DNA from: Zygnema cylindricum
Lineage: Eukaryota > Streptophyta > Zygnematophyceae > Zygnematales > Zygnemataceae
Reading direction: 5' to 3'
Length of the DNA stretch: 64,000 nucleotides
Assembly (NCBI GenBank): GCA_037447655.1
Contig: JBBHKE010001539.1
Coordinates: 159,224 to 223,223, forward strand
A model generated the notes under the pieces. It made no database searches. It was not told where the DNA came from and worked only from the letters and a program-made list of their open reading frames with translations. Each line of letters starts with the position of its first letter. Position 1 is the first letter of the stretch. The position numbers and the translations under genes are program-made. Below are positions 21,737 to 32,825 of this stretch, piece by piece.

Positions 21737-22369
21737 CTGTTTCATAAAGAGTGGGAAGTTGATAAAAGAGAGTTGGTAAAAGAGGGAAGTTTTTAATAGA
21801 GGGAAATTGTTAAAAGTGTGATGCTATAAAAAGCGGGAAAAGTTAGGTAAAAGTGGATGAACATTTTGTTACTATCAATAGTGTACTGAAATTTCATTCC
21901 ATTTTCCCTCCCCCCGCTCTCTCTTCTTGCCCCCCCCCCCTCTCTCTCTCTCTCCCTCCCTTACTCCATCATCATCTAATGCATAAAAAGTACAAATTTG
22001 TATACAAAAACTCATCGGGAGCTAATACGTCACCTCTCCATCATACTTCTCTTTTGCATTCCCTCCCCCTCTCTCCCTCCCGCTGCCTGCCTTTTCCTCT
22101 CCTTTCCCTCTCTTCTCTCCCTCTCTTCCTTTGCTCTCTCTCCCTCTTTACCTCTTCCCCTCTTCCTCCCGTCCCTCTCCAATCTACCTCCTCTACCCTC
22201 TCTCCATCTACCTCCTCTACCCTCTCTCTCTCTCCCTCTATACGTTTCCTTTGATTACTGGACAACAACGGCAGTAATACACACAGTAATACGCATAATT
22301 GCCTCATAATACAGCGGGCAGTACAATTATTAATCCTTACTATGTACATGTACAGCGGATAATACATAT

Positions 22370-22697
22370 AAACCTCCAGCGTTAAACTGCAAGAGTGTCT
22401 AAGAAACCTCTCAATAGTCTTTATTGAAGTGAAGAATTTAAGTGAAGAAACACAGTAGAGTAAGAGTTTCAAGTTACTTTAAAAGTTGAAATAATACATA
22501 TAGACCTATATTTATATACATTATAAAAAGAAATGTACATAGAGTATAACCACAGGAATAGTGTAAAAGTGTATAGTTATCCTATTATATGTACAAAGTT
22601 TAAAAATTGCAAAAGTAGATACTTTTTCAATAGTCGCCGTTCTAACTGAAGTCAACAAAGACAGAATGGAAGGGGGAAGGGAGGAGATGAAAAGGTT

Positions 22698-22730
<33 letters not shown>

Positions 22731-22950
22731 AAATCTCTAAAGTTTAAACTGCAATACTCTTGACTACTTTTGAATAGTCTCCTTTGTAATTAAAGTCAAA
22801 CAAGACACAAAAGGTGGGGGGAAAGGGGAGGAGGGAGAAGAAGAAGTTCATACAAATGAATTTAAACCTACAAAGTTTAAAATAAAACTGCAAAAAGTGG
22901 ACACCTTTGATGAGTCGCAAATCTAATCAAAGACAAGAAAGACACTCGAG
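22370..22950. repeat. Imperfect tandem repeat with a period near 135-140 bases, four copies
   Basis: Units starting near 22379, 22597, 22739 and 22875 each contain AAAGTTTAAA(A)CTGCAA-like sequence, then a segment like CTTTTGAATAGTC, then AAGTCAA(A)CAAGACA and a purine run. The second spacer contains (TATATG)n at 22697-22733. Copies are diverged. Confidence 0.6.
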
Positions 22951-23044
22951 TCACGACTTTAACCATTTCACTTAATAAAATGATACAAATACTACAGTTT
23001 TCTGACCGCACGGAAAACCATACGAATAACACACTTTTCTTTTG

Positions 23045-23260
23045 TACGATTCCTACGATAACTGTCAAGAAACAGCAGCAATCGTACTGAACATTCGTAC
23101 GACTAGTACGTTTTCCGTACAAATACTACGAAAACTATCCAGAAACCGCAGTAATCATACAGACATTTGTACGGCTAGTACAGCTTCTAACCGTACAAAA
23201 GACTACGAATTGTATACTTTTCCGTGCGATAACTGTCCATTAACCGCACTAATAACATAC
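23045..23260. repeat. 72-75-base tandem repeat, about three copies
   Basis: Each unit has TACGATAACTGTCMA, then AAACMGCAGTAATC, then GTACGRCTAGTACG-like sequence. The third unit is partial. Confidence 0.65.
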
Positions 23261-23817
23261 ATATAATACACTTTTATATTCCATGGAGTAATAAACTATA
23301 AACTTATAATATATCATGAAGTAGCCACACTATAAAGTATAAAATACAGGTTGCAGCAATGACATACACATAATCAGTAGTATAATAATTGGTGATAATA
23401 ACTATATAACTTAGTAAAAGGAGAAGGAAAGTCTCCCTCCAATCACATAAAAGTGAGAAAAAAAGACATTTTTTTTTTTTTAAAGTCAACAAGGAAAAAA
23501 AAAATACTATTTTTTGGTCAAAACCGACGCATGCAATGATTTTGTTTTTTCCCTTCACTCCAACAGAAGAACTCCTTTTTTTCCCCTAAACCCTAACCAT
23601 TCAAAAAGTACGACGCCTGTCCTCTCTCTACGCTCCTACCCTGTGTTTACAGGAAAGCTATTGATAACGCTACCTCCTCTCTACCTCTATCTCTACCTCT
23701 ACACCCTGTTCCTAGGGGAGGGAGGAGCGGGAGGGAGGAGTGGGTGGGAGGGAGGGAGGAATAAGGTAATTAAAAATTTGGCTATTTCTACCTTAGAAAA
23801 CATTTCCACACTATCAT

Positions 23818-23874
23818 CCGTACACTACCATCCGTACACTGCCATCCGTACACTGCCATCCGTACACTGCTATG
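23818..23874 (+). repeat. 15-base tandem repeat CCATCCGTACACTGC
   Basis: Four nearly exact units in succession. Confidence 0.9.
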
Positions 23875-23936
23875 GAAGTTAAGATTTTATCAGTATTGGT
23901 GTCCTTGAGATTGTTATTACTATTGTTGCTGTTGTA

Positions 23937-23968
<32 letters not shown>

Positions 23969-23998
23969 GGGGGGGAGGGGGGGAGGGGGGGAGGGGGA
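23937..23998 (+). repeat. Poly(G) run of 31 bases followed by GGGGGGA units
   Basis: An unbroken run of G from 23937 to 23967 is followed by A-interrupted G blocks, leading into a GA-rich stretch to about 24095. It has strong G-quadruplex potential. Homopolymers of this length may be miscounted in an assembly. Confidence 0.85.
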
Positions 23999-24309
23999 AG
24001 AGGGAGGAGAGGGAGAGGGAGAAAGAAGCAGAGAAAAAGATACTGTGTGAGAGGGAGAGGAGGGGGGAGAGGGAGAGATAGATGGAGAGAATTGTGAGCC
24101 CAGTGAAAGATATATTTATTTGTACACGTGTAAAAAAAATAAGTTTAGTACATGGAGGGAGGTTATAAAAATAAATATATTAAAAAAAAACAGCTTTTGT
24201 GGTCTTCTCGAATAAAAAGTTGTTTTTCAAAACAGTTTTAACGATGCTTTAAAAATAAATGTTGATTTGTCTTACTGGTACCAATGATTAAAATAAAAAA
24301 ACGATTTTA

Positions 24310-24762
24310 CCTTGCCACTCTATCCCTCTCCCTTCTCCCTTCTCCTTTCTCCCCTCTTCCCCTCTCCCTCCCTCTCCCCTCGCTCCCTCCCTCTCCCTCC
24401 CCCCCTCTCTCCTTCTCCCTCTCCCCTCTCTCCCTCTCCCTCTCCCCCTCTCCCTCTCCCTCTCCCCTCCCCCCTCTCCCCTCCCCCTCTCCCTCCCCCT
24501 CCCCCTCTCCTTCTCCTCCCTCTCTCCTCCCCTCTCCTCCCCCTCTCCCTCCCCCTCTCCCCTTTCCCTCCCCCATCTCTCCCTCTCTCCTCTTCCCCCC
24601 ACCCCCTCCTTCCTTCTTATCTACCCACCGACCTGACAGAAGAGCCAACTCTCGTCCTCCTTCCGCCCCTCCTCCCTCTCGTACGAAACTTCCTATCCCT
24701 CCTCCCCCCTCCCCCTCCCTCTCCCTCTCCCTCTCCCTCTCCCTCTCCCTCTCCCTCTCACT
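24310..24762 (+). repeat. C/T-only tract, mainly CCCTCT
   Basis: A pyrimidine tract of about 450 bases with one 70-base non-repeat interruption at about 24610-24690. The long open frames across it are repeat artefacts. Confidence 0.9.
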
Positions 24763-24976
24763 AGTAGGCAGGTGAGAAGGGAGAGGATTCCAATGTTGTG
24801 ACATAGTCTTCCTTTCTTTTATTTTTTTTTTCGGCTCAAAAACAGGCTTGGGAGGGGAGATGGGAAAAAAAAAAAAAAAAAAGCGTTAGGGTTTTGGCAA
24901 AACTGGAATCCTTGCGCGGCAGAAGGTATTTCTTGCGTTGGCAGGGGGACAGTACGGGAGTACTTTGTACGGAGGA

Positions 24977-25196
24977 TGACGTGGCAGGGGAGGGAAACCA
25001 CGCAAGCGAGAAGGAGAAAGAAGGAAAAGATGGTTCGGTGTGGTCCCGGAAAAGGTTGGGAAAAATCTGGAGCCTTATCTGGAACTTATCTGTCTACGTC
25101 GGATGGAGGGGGGGGATGAGTCAGATCGGACGTGTGTGGTGGTTGTGGTCCCGTACGGATGGTGAGTCAGCGGGAATTAGTGGTGGCTGACACGTG
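24977..25196. promoter_or_regulatory. Cluster of bZIP-type binding motifs
   Basis: Within 220 bases lie TGACGTGG (24977-24984), two GCN4/AP-1 sites TGAGTCA (25117-25123 and 25163-25169) and a G-box in ACACGTGG (25190-25197). Another CACGTG sits at 25615-25620. A telobox-like TTAGGGTTTT lies at about 24886. The region is richer in G+C than its surroundings, as promoters often are, but the gene it would serve is not identified. Confidence 0.45.
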
Positions 25197-25999
25197 GGAT
25201 ATGGGATTTGTGTGACAGGTGGCGGTAGGATCTAGGAGCGAATCCGTTCTGTTCGATTTGGATTTCTTGCATGATGGTGAGAAAAAAATTGAAAATGTCG
25301 GACGAATGGGATTTTGTAGGGGAAATTGGCGATTTGGTGGAGATTTATCACGGTACGGAATGAAATTCTTAGATTTTTGTCTTTATGAAGCGAATTTAGA
25401 TTTCACGATTGCATGTTGAGATTTGGTAAATTCAAATGTGGGGTTTCCCTATCTCACACACCTGCTACCTCTGACCACATCCAAATTTGGGATAAAGACG
25501 ACAAAAAACATTAATGACAACATTCCAGAATTGTGAACAACTGTACATGAAATTACAATATTTCGTCAGCTATCTGATTCGTGTGACGAATCCGTATGAT
25601 TTGCGTAAAGGTTCCACGTGAAGTCATCCTGCGCGGCCAACTCGCCGAATAAAAAAATATATATAGACCTTACCCTAATATTACGCGATAAAACCCCTTA
25701 AAATTCAGACACAGTCGATTATATTTCGGGGTAAATGCTTCCTTTTTTTTTATATAACACTACGGTACAGTACTGTAGTTCGCCGCCCAGCCGTCTACAA
25801 CAATATCGGACAACTGGCAGAACTATACCTACTTGTACGTTTCTGAATTCAAAAATCTAGCATTTGTTTTTTAGCGTGCAGCTCGAAAAAAAGTACAAGC
25901 TGGTGTTGGTCCAAAATAGTTGGCGGGTGGACACGGAAACCCATTTTCAAAAATCCAACGCCTTTCAAATTATTACGCAACACGTCATTTGGCGCCAAA

Positions 26000-26615
26000 T
26001 ACCGTCAAACCATAGTTCAAAAGTAGGTGACAGTACACCCATACAATATGCCTATTGTACGTAAATTTTACAATACTACTGTACCTTAAGAGTTAAGACC
26101 CATATTGTATTGGGCGCAAAATGAAATAAAATAGTAACAGGGGTTGAGTTGCACATGGTTCGATAGAGAATTAAACGTCATGTCCTAAATTTGAAAAAAA
26201 AAAAACGGACAAAAAAATCTTTTTCTGTGAGTTTTGAGCGACTTTTCATTTAAACCGTCAGATTGGGACGATCTGACGGTCTTTGATGAAAGTAACGATC
26301 TAAGAAGATCACATGAAAAGCCCACAACACAAGTTACGACAGGACTATCGTCAGATTCGTCCACGGGTTTTTTTTTTTTTTCCTGGTTTTTTTTTCCCGC
26401 GCAATGTCATCCTACGTCGTGTCAGTTCGCTAAAAAAAATTCGTTCGGCGGCGTGCGCTGTACTATGAGCATACGTCAGATTTGTACGCTCGTACAGGGG
26501 TGTGCACAGCACACACCCATACAGTATGCCTACGTTGCGCGAGCTTTGTGCCAAGCTTTGTGCGCCTACCCAAAGGCCTACCATAAAAACGCCTACTTTT
26601 GAACTATGCGTCAAA
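26000..26615. mobile_element. Possible inverted-repeat element
   Basis: CATAGTTCAAAAGTAGG near 26012-26028 recurs in inverse form (CCTACTTTTGAACTATG) near 26591-26607. Both are next to GTCAAAC/GTTTGAC and near a CCCATACARTATGCCTA segment. No target duplication could be defined. Confidence 0.35.
26254..26280. repeat. Perfect 10-bp inverted repeat
   Basis: ACCGTCAGAT and ATCTGACGGT flank a 7-base loop. No T run follows, and nothing nearby suggests a terminator or RNA gene. Confidence 0.7.
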
Positions 26616-26680
26616 CCCATAACTCGGCCCGGTAGGGAACCGGATCCGTTTCAAAATTCAAACTGAACTATAGTACAGCA

Positions 26681-26890
26681 CAGTACACCCGTCGATCGTA
26701 TTTAGCGTGTTGAACACTAATTCGGCGCCCCTGAATATTGACCCTTGAACTTTAAATAGAATAAATGACGCTATTTAAAGACGTGGACCATAATTTGCCA
26801 CGTCTCCTAGCACTGAATTATAATTAATGACGCTAATTTTTTCTTTACTCAAATAATTTCTACACGCTAAATACGATCGACGGTGTACTG
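26681..26890. mobile_element. MITE with about 30-base terminal inverted repeats
   Basis: The left end CAGTACACCCGTCGATCG, TATTTAGCGTGT is mirrored by the right end ACACGCTAAATACGATCG, ACGGTGTACTG. AT-rich centre with no coding capacity. Confidence 0.65.
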
Positions 26891-27043
26891 TACTGCACAG
26901 CACCGTACACGTGGTATTGTACTGCGCCTTACCGTACACGCGGCTCTGAACGACAATTCGGGTCTCGCATTTTTCGTAAAACGGTTTCAAACTTTCTCAA
27001 GTTTCAACCATACCTGTAGATCAAAGTACTGTAAAGTACAGCA

Positions 27044-27544
27044 GTACACCACGAATCGTAATTAGAGTAAATAACGCTAATTCGGTCGCCCCTAAATTTT
27101 GACTCTATCACGTTAAATGGTGATTCTAAATTTTTCATTATACTATTTAAGGTACTTTTTGAATGAGCGTTAATAACTCTAATACAGTGCCGTTTTAAAT
27201 AGTGTGGCGTACGGTCGGTGTCTGACCGTGCAAAATTGTACTTTATTAAGTAAAAAAGTACAAATAATGATTTAAAACAGGCCGTTATCATGTAACTGCG
27301 GTTTAACAAACCACGTAATGCAAACGTCATAGTGACGATAAACTGTACGTTTTGTCAGATTCTGTACGGATACCTAATTTACAGTAGAGATATTCAGCGC
27401 GTCAAATTATAATACTTAAATAAATATAGTAAATTCCTTTTTGAAAAAGTTCTATCACACAAATTAGAGTTCATAACTCTAATTATTTTTTTCTCTTTTT
27501 TTACTCTAATTTTTTCTTTACTCTAACTACGATTCGCCTTGTAC
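27044..27544. mobile_element. MITE-like element, 501 bases, with terminal inverted repeats
   Basis: The left end GTACACCACGAATCGTAATT, AGAGTAAA is mirrored by TTTACTCTAACTACGATTCG, CCTTGTAC. The end pattern (GTACACC, GATCGTA or GAATCGTA, then TTAG) resembles the element just upstream and, more loosely, family A. Confidence 0.6.
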
Positions 27545-28547
27545 TGAAGGAAAAGTAAGAAATATAAAATTAAGTACGGATATGTTCGAAACATAAACAT
27601 TTTTAAAGTTCGCACTCGTGGGACGAGCTTTTCCAATTTCTATGTAGTATTTTAGCAGTTGACTGTGGTGCAAACCGCGATTTGTGTCTAATCTTAGTAA
27701 CTTGGACTTAGTCCGTAACAATCAACCCTCAGAGTATGTCCCCATGTACTTGTAACTTAGCGAACTTACTTTGTATTTTAGCGCGGATAAGCTAAACCCG
27801 GTTTTCAAGTGTCCTTATGTGTAAGAATGTAATGACAACTTACGTTTGTGACGATTGTATACGTCGACAATAACGGTTGTCAACGTCTACAATCTGTGTT
27901 GTCGCACGTTATTTTTTATAACTGCTTGTGACGTCGCATGTCTTACCGTGACATTGTAGACGTACCGCATTCCAGCCTCTGCAGCTTCATGGTTGAAGAA
28001 GTTGCGCTTTGCCTTCGCGTCTCCTGTCCGGTCGACGTGAAATGGCATCAGAATTCCAAGACCCATGCAAAAAAAAAAAACCGTATTGAACGAAAATGGA
28101 CAAAACCAAACAAATTATGTACTTTTCTCTGTCGTATTATACCCAAACGGACAAAACATAGCGAATTCTGTACTTTTATTTGTCCTTGGAAATCGTATGA
28201 ACAAATTTGAAAATTACGGCACGTGCGAATATATGTTCCTATTCGTTTATCAAAAATACCTAGTTTTAAAACACATCGCGCACGTGTTTTAAACATAAGT
28301 TTGAAGATGACATTTTTTGTCGTGGAAGTGGGTCGAAAAACACAAGACGACAAATTTTAATACATCCTAAGTTTGAGGAGGACGCAAATTGAAGTCTACA
28401 AATTTGCAATTCCTTCGTACGGTTGCAACTTAGGCAGTACGACGCTAAGTTTTACAAGAAAACGACAGAAAAAAATCCTTACTTATGCACATAGGGACAT
28501 ACCAGTAGTGGTTCAGTACAGTACTAGTATGTAGTTTGACTTAGCGG

Positions 28548-28632
28548 GGAATCGAACATTGCACGAAAAATACGAGAATCGAACAGTGCACGAAAAATAC
28601 GAGAATCAACATTGCACGAAATATACGACCGC
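28548..28632 (+). repeat. About 29-base tandem repeat, three copies
   Basis: GAATCGAACATTGCACGAAA followed by AATACGA recurs three times with small changes. Confidence 0.8.
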
Positions 28633-31261
28633 GCAATCCTCTGTTCAATTTGTACAGATAAATTCGCAATGTCGGCGCATCGATTAATTAGCCTCGATCG
28701 ATTTTAATTGTCAAAATGCTATGTGCTAAAATCTTACACATATTCAACTAGACAAGTGTATAAAAATAAAAATGTACGAACCCGCTATTTTGATACTGAA
28801 AAATATTATTTGCACATTAACGATGGATTTGCAAACATAAATATTAATATTATTTTGTAACTTTTGTTATGGATTCAATTTTCTCATTTCACACGTTTTG
28901 ATCGCATTTCGTCCATATTCTTCAAATTTGGTGTTTCTCAAAATGAACTTTTCATGTGAATTGAAAAAACACAAAAGTTATCAAACAAACATCGTAAGCG
29001 AAACTTGTTGTGGGCAAACATGTTTTTTGGTGAGGCTAATCGTGTATACCAATACTGCATCAAACTTTAAAATTTATACTATGGTGATTAGTATTTTAAG
29101 CATGTAACTTAATACAACATATCATGGGCCATGGGACTAGAAAACGATTAGTTGGGCAAACATTCATATAAAACCTACGATGCAACCAACCAATAGACAA
29201 GTAGAGACATGTTAGCTATTATTTTTTAAAGAGTCGCATACACACCTACTATCTTGGTATAACATGTATCAAACCACCTGGATTTATTATAATCATTCAA
29301 TATTCTGTATTGAAATATGTATCTACTATGTTTTAAACTATCATAAGTATGCGACATAGACTATATACTACACAACGTAGGTTAAAACTTTATCAAGAAA
29401 TTAAATAACCAGTTGCACTATTTACATTTTATTCACTAAAAGCTATTTAGATATATAAATATTGCACCCACCTTGAACGTTACACTATGATAATCATCTC
29501 CTTCTCTTGTTAATCTCATAAACAATCTTTTGATATAATATATATATTGAAAAAAAAATTCTACACCTTTGCTTTCAATCTTTTTAATGGCCACTATGAT
29601 GATTTTTAGAGCAATTTTTACCCCTTCACCAACATATTCGGCGGCCACAATACTTCTACGCGTCATTCACTATAAAATCTTTTATATTAACCTTTTTTTA
29701 AGTACCACCGTCCAAACATTTAATCCACTGCCTTTGTATAACAATAGTTGGAGAACCCTACTTTTACCATAAATCATTATAAGTTTGCCTGCGGGGTCTA
29801 ATACTTAGAAAAATACCAACTGTTTAATCTACTTTAAAATTTGTCCTTAAAATGAGTTGTTGCTAAATGGTAATATCAAATAATATAATGGCAAACACCG
29901 GGCCAAAAAAGTTAGCACATACCTATGCACGTTAATGTCAAATGAGATTGAAGTAGTTGTGAGTTTTGTCTCCCAAATGTAATAACCTAATACTGACCTT
30001 TCTAACCTGTTTAATTGAATTATCTTTACAACTTTGTGTTTGCATTAATTATAACCTCAAGAGCTCGTGCGGAAAATGCACCCTAAAAACGCCTTCCCAA
30101 ACTTGAAACCCATAGAGGAGGGGCCAAAGTTCGCTCAATGGGACGATGTTAGTATCGAACATGTCGTGGGAAGTTTTATAAATTTGGAAATGATAAAGGA
30201 AGCCACAAGATCATCAAATAGTGGAAAAAATATGGTAAATGGTGAGCACAAGGTTAGAGAGGCAGACAATATTACAAATGTTGAAAATTAACTATTTTTT
30301 AATCGTTTGTGGGTAAGTCATAATGATATAATCGAGCAAAACTTCAATAAAAACAAATATTCCATTGGGTTAAAGCTAATAACAAGCGAAAGGAGAAAAC
30401 TAATATTATAATCATGGTCATAGAGTGACCGTTGGTATAAGAAAGGATATGTTTTTCCTACTAGAATTATGCCATCGATTTTTGTGCGCGAGGTTGGGAA
30501 ACCACTAAATGTACTATTTTACACTAAATGTGGCATTGAACAAAAGCATAGTCATGGCCATTACGGACTTCGTACATTCCTATTTTGTTTTCTACAAGGA
30601 CACCTTAACAACGAGTTACGAAGAAGGCGAGCCAACTTATGAGCCAGAATAACGGGTCCTCCAACTCGACTTTTATAAAATGTGTTACGAGTATAAGAAG
30701 AAGCTTGTACTCATCATCTTTACTTTGAAACGGTTCAGCACGCAACACATATTGCTTTTATAATGCCTGTCAGTTTTACAAATATGTCATGTAACTTATG
30801 ATATTTATACAAAAAAATCGTAATGAGAAGCGAAAATGAGGCCATTATAAATGTTGCAAGACAACACAATCTTTATGAACATTAACTATGAAAAGGGTTA
30901 GTAAAATATCATTGACGAAATTTTAATTAGCATGGGACGTACTTACTAAAAATGCAAAAATTAAGAACCTAATAGTGTGTCGACAATTTTTGCTATCCGT
31001 GAAATCCTTATCATAAATGACACATTTAAAAGAAGTGATTTGAATGACTAAAAGTTAAGTATGACTTTGACAACGATATGAATATTCCACACTTAGTTCA
31101 CACCTTAGATAATCAACCTCGACGATATGAACAAAGCCATGTCACAACCACTTCCATAGCTAATAAAAAGGGCTTGAACGTGTGATACTAAAAGGGTGCG
31201 ACGTTTGGCCAATGGGAACATAGTTCGTTTTTAAATAATGTAGCCAATATCGGATAGCAAT

Positions 31262-31363
31262 CTGTTTGTATATTTAGATGATGTGATATGCGCGGGGAAC
31301 GACAGCAATGCATTCTCCATTTTCTTAAAGTTTTTTGATCAGTTTACTCTCACGATGTTAAAT
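31262..31363 (+). pseudogene. Decayed Ty1/copia reverse transcriptase fragment
   Basis: The frame reads LFVYLDDVICAGND and then 20 residues ending in TLTMLN and a stop. This is the YVDD active-site box of copia reverse transcriptase (usual form LLVYVDDIIIAGND) and the helix after it. Stops and apparent frameshifts lie on both sides (an upstream stop at about 31252), so it is a relic. The surrounding AT-rich sequence from about 29 to 31.8 kb may be more of the same element but is too decayed to assign. Confidence 0.7.
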
Positions 31364-31810
31364 TGATTCAAAATGGTTAAGCTTATAAACCTAACTTAAA
31401 TAGGAGTTTGGAGAGAGTATTGCATCAATTTCTATTATTTGTTACAAAAAAATGTTATTCAACTGAATGATCGTTGTGCAATAAAATTTGTCAAACAAGT
31501 AAAAACTCTTATTGTAGCATTATAGGTTCAAGTTGGCTATGAGATTTGCCATTTGAACCACAAAAAAACTAGGAAGATAAGAGTTTTATTGGACGAGGAC
31601 AAATTACTATTGGGTTAGTTGTAAAGGATGAGGCGATGTAAGACGAAGTTGGGACTAAACCTGTGCTGTAAAATTGATAATCGCATTTTGGTTAGTATTA
31701 GCGTCAATGTTTTATTATATTTTACAGAGCATTGCTTAGTGATTGGTAATATTATCAAACTTATTTTTCAACGTTTAAAAAGCTATAACAATCCACAAAG
31801 ACATGCCAAT

Positions 31811-32777
31811 TGTAACAGGATCTCCTACCTCTCAGAAAATCCCATTACTACAAACAATTCCAACCACACATTCCACACATTGGAAAATACACATCCACAT
31901 TGGAAAACACTCACATAAGGATAACTTTAAATTAGAAGAAGCTTCTGTCCACATAACATTAGCTTGGTCTCTTGCCCTCGTGGCTCAACCCTTCAATTTA
32001 AAGTGTTTCCTCTACTCTCCACTCTTAATAATTCTATCTCTTAACTACTAAAACACTATTTAATTAGTAAGAGATTTCAATGCAAAAATGCCTTTTCTCC
32101 AATTTGGTATTAATCGCTCAGGACCAAGATCAGCTGGAATTTCCACAAACTTTTCCAAAGGAAAAGATGTCTACTCTCCTCTTACACTTCACTATTTATC
32201 CATCATCGCCCTGGACTCGCCAGGCCAGAGTCAACGCTCCGTTTTAACAGGCTTTTACCTGGGCCAATCATTGATCAGCAAAGACTCAGACTGACCAATG
32301 CAAAAACGTGCGAAATCTCTTACTAACTACTTAGCGCTTTACTAACCAATCAAACGTTACGTTTCACTACGTAACATTTACGTGCAAAATTGCGCGCCAA
32401 ACGAAACGCGACTTCGCACGATCGTGCATAACAAATTTCGCACGCGAAACTTCCTACGAAATTCCCTTAAGTGAAAGTGACGTTTCGTACCAAAATTTGT
32501 ACGAAACGAAGTACCGTGCATACTAAACGTTTCATTAGAATTTTATGAAACGTACGCGCGTAATTTCGGTACTAATTTGACCCTTAACCCGTTTCAATGA
32601 TACCCACTTGTTATTTAGACCCCACGCTGTCACCTAAATACACCCATCGCTATAACTTTTAAAATATAACTCCAAATAGCGTGATTCTTTTGCGGGCGTC
32701 TACCAAATTTAGTACTCTATAATCATAACACCTAAATACCCCTTTATAAACAAGTTCGATCCGCTATTGCTGTTACA
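31811..32777 (-). repeat. 3' LTR of the gypsy element
   Basis: 967 bases, bounded by TGTAACAGGATCTCC and TTGCTGTTACA on the plus strand. It contains dense TTCGTACGAAAC-like palindromes at about 32400-32560. Small open frames inside are also present in the other LTR and are not genes. Confidence 0.95.
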
Positions 32778-32796
32778 TCATCCCCTCCTTATTTTT
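32778..32796 (-). other. Polypurine tract of the gypsy element
   Basis: On the minus strand AAAAATAAGGAGGGGATGA directly abuts the 3' LTR start (TGTAACAG), the expected position for the plus-strand primer. Confidence 0.75.
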
Positions 32797-32825
32797 AACT
32801 GACCTCAGTTAAACACATTTAATTC

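Larger units (their letters stand above)
21737..31260. other. Long region with no gene supported
   Basis: Apart from a possible 5' exon of the bZIP gene, I see only repeats, MITE-like inverted-repeat elements, a motif cluster near 25 kb and decayed transposon sequence. Pyrimidine tracts occur at 22045-22240 and 24310-24762. From about 25.7 kb on the base composition is AT-rich with many short GTAC palindromes. Open frames here are short and lack domains. Confidence 0.5.

Noticed and set aside
24894-25419. Frames of 98 and 66 codons near the bZIP motif cluster
   Set aside because: Biased composition and no recognisable domain; the region looks regulatory.
31628-32294. Small frames at 31628-32294 and their duplicates at 38613-39107
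   Set aside because: They lie in the LTRs and occur in both copies; no domain.
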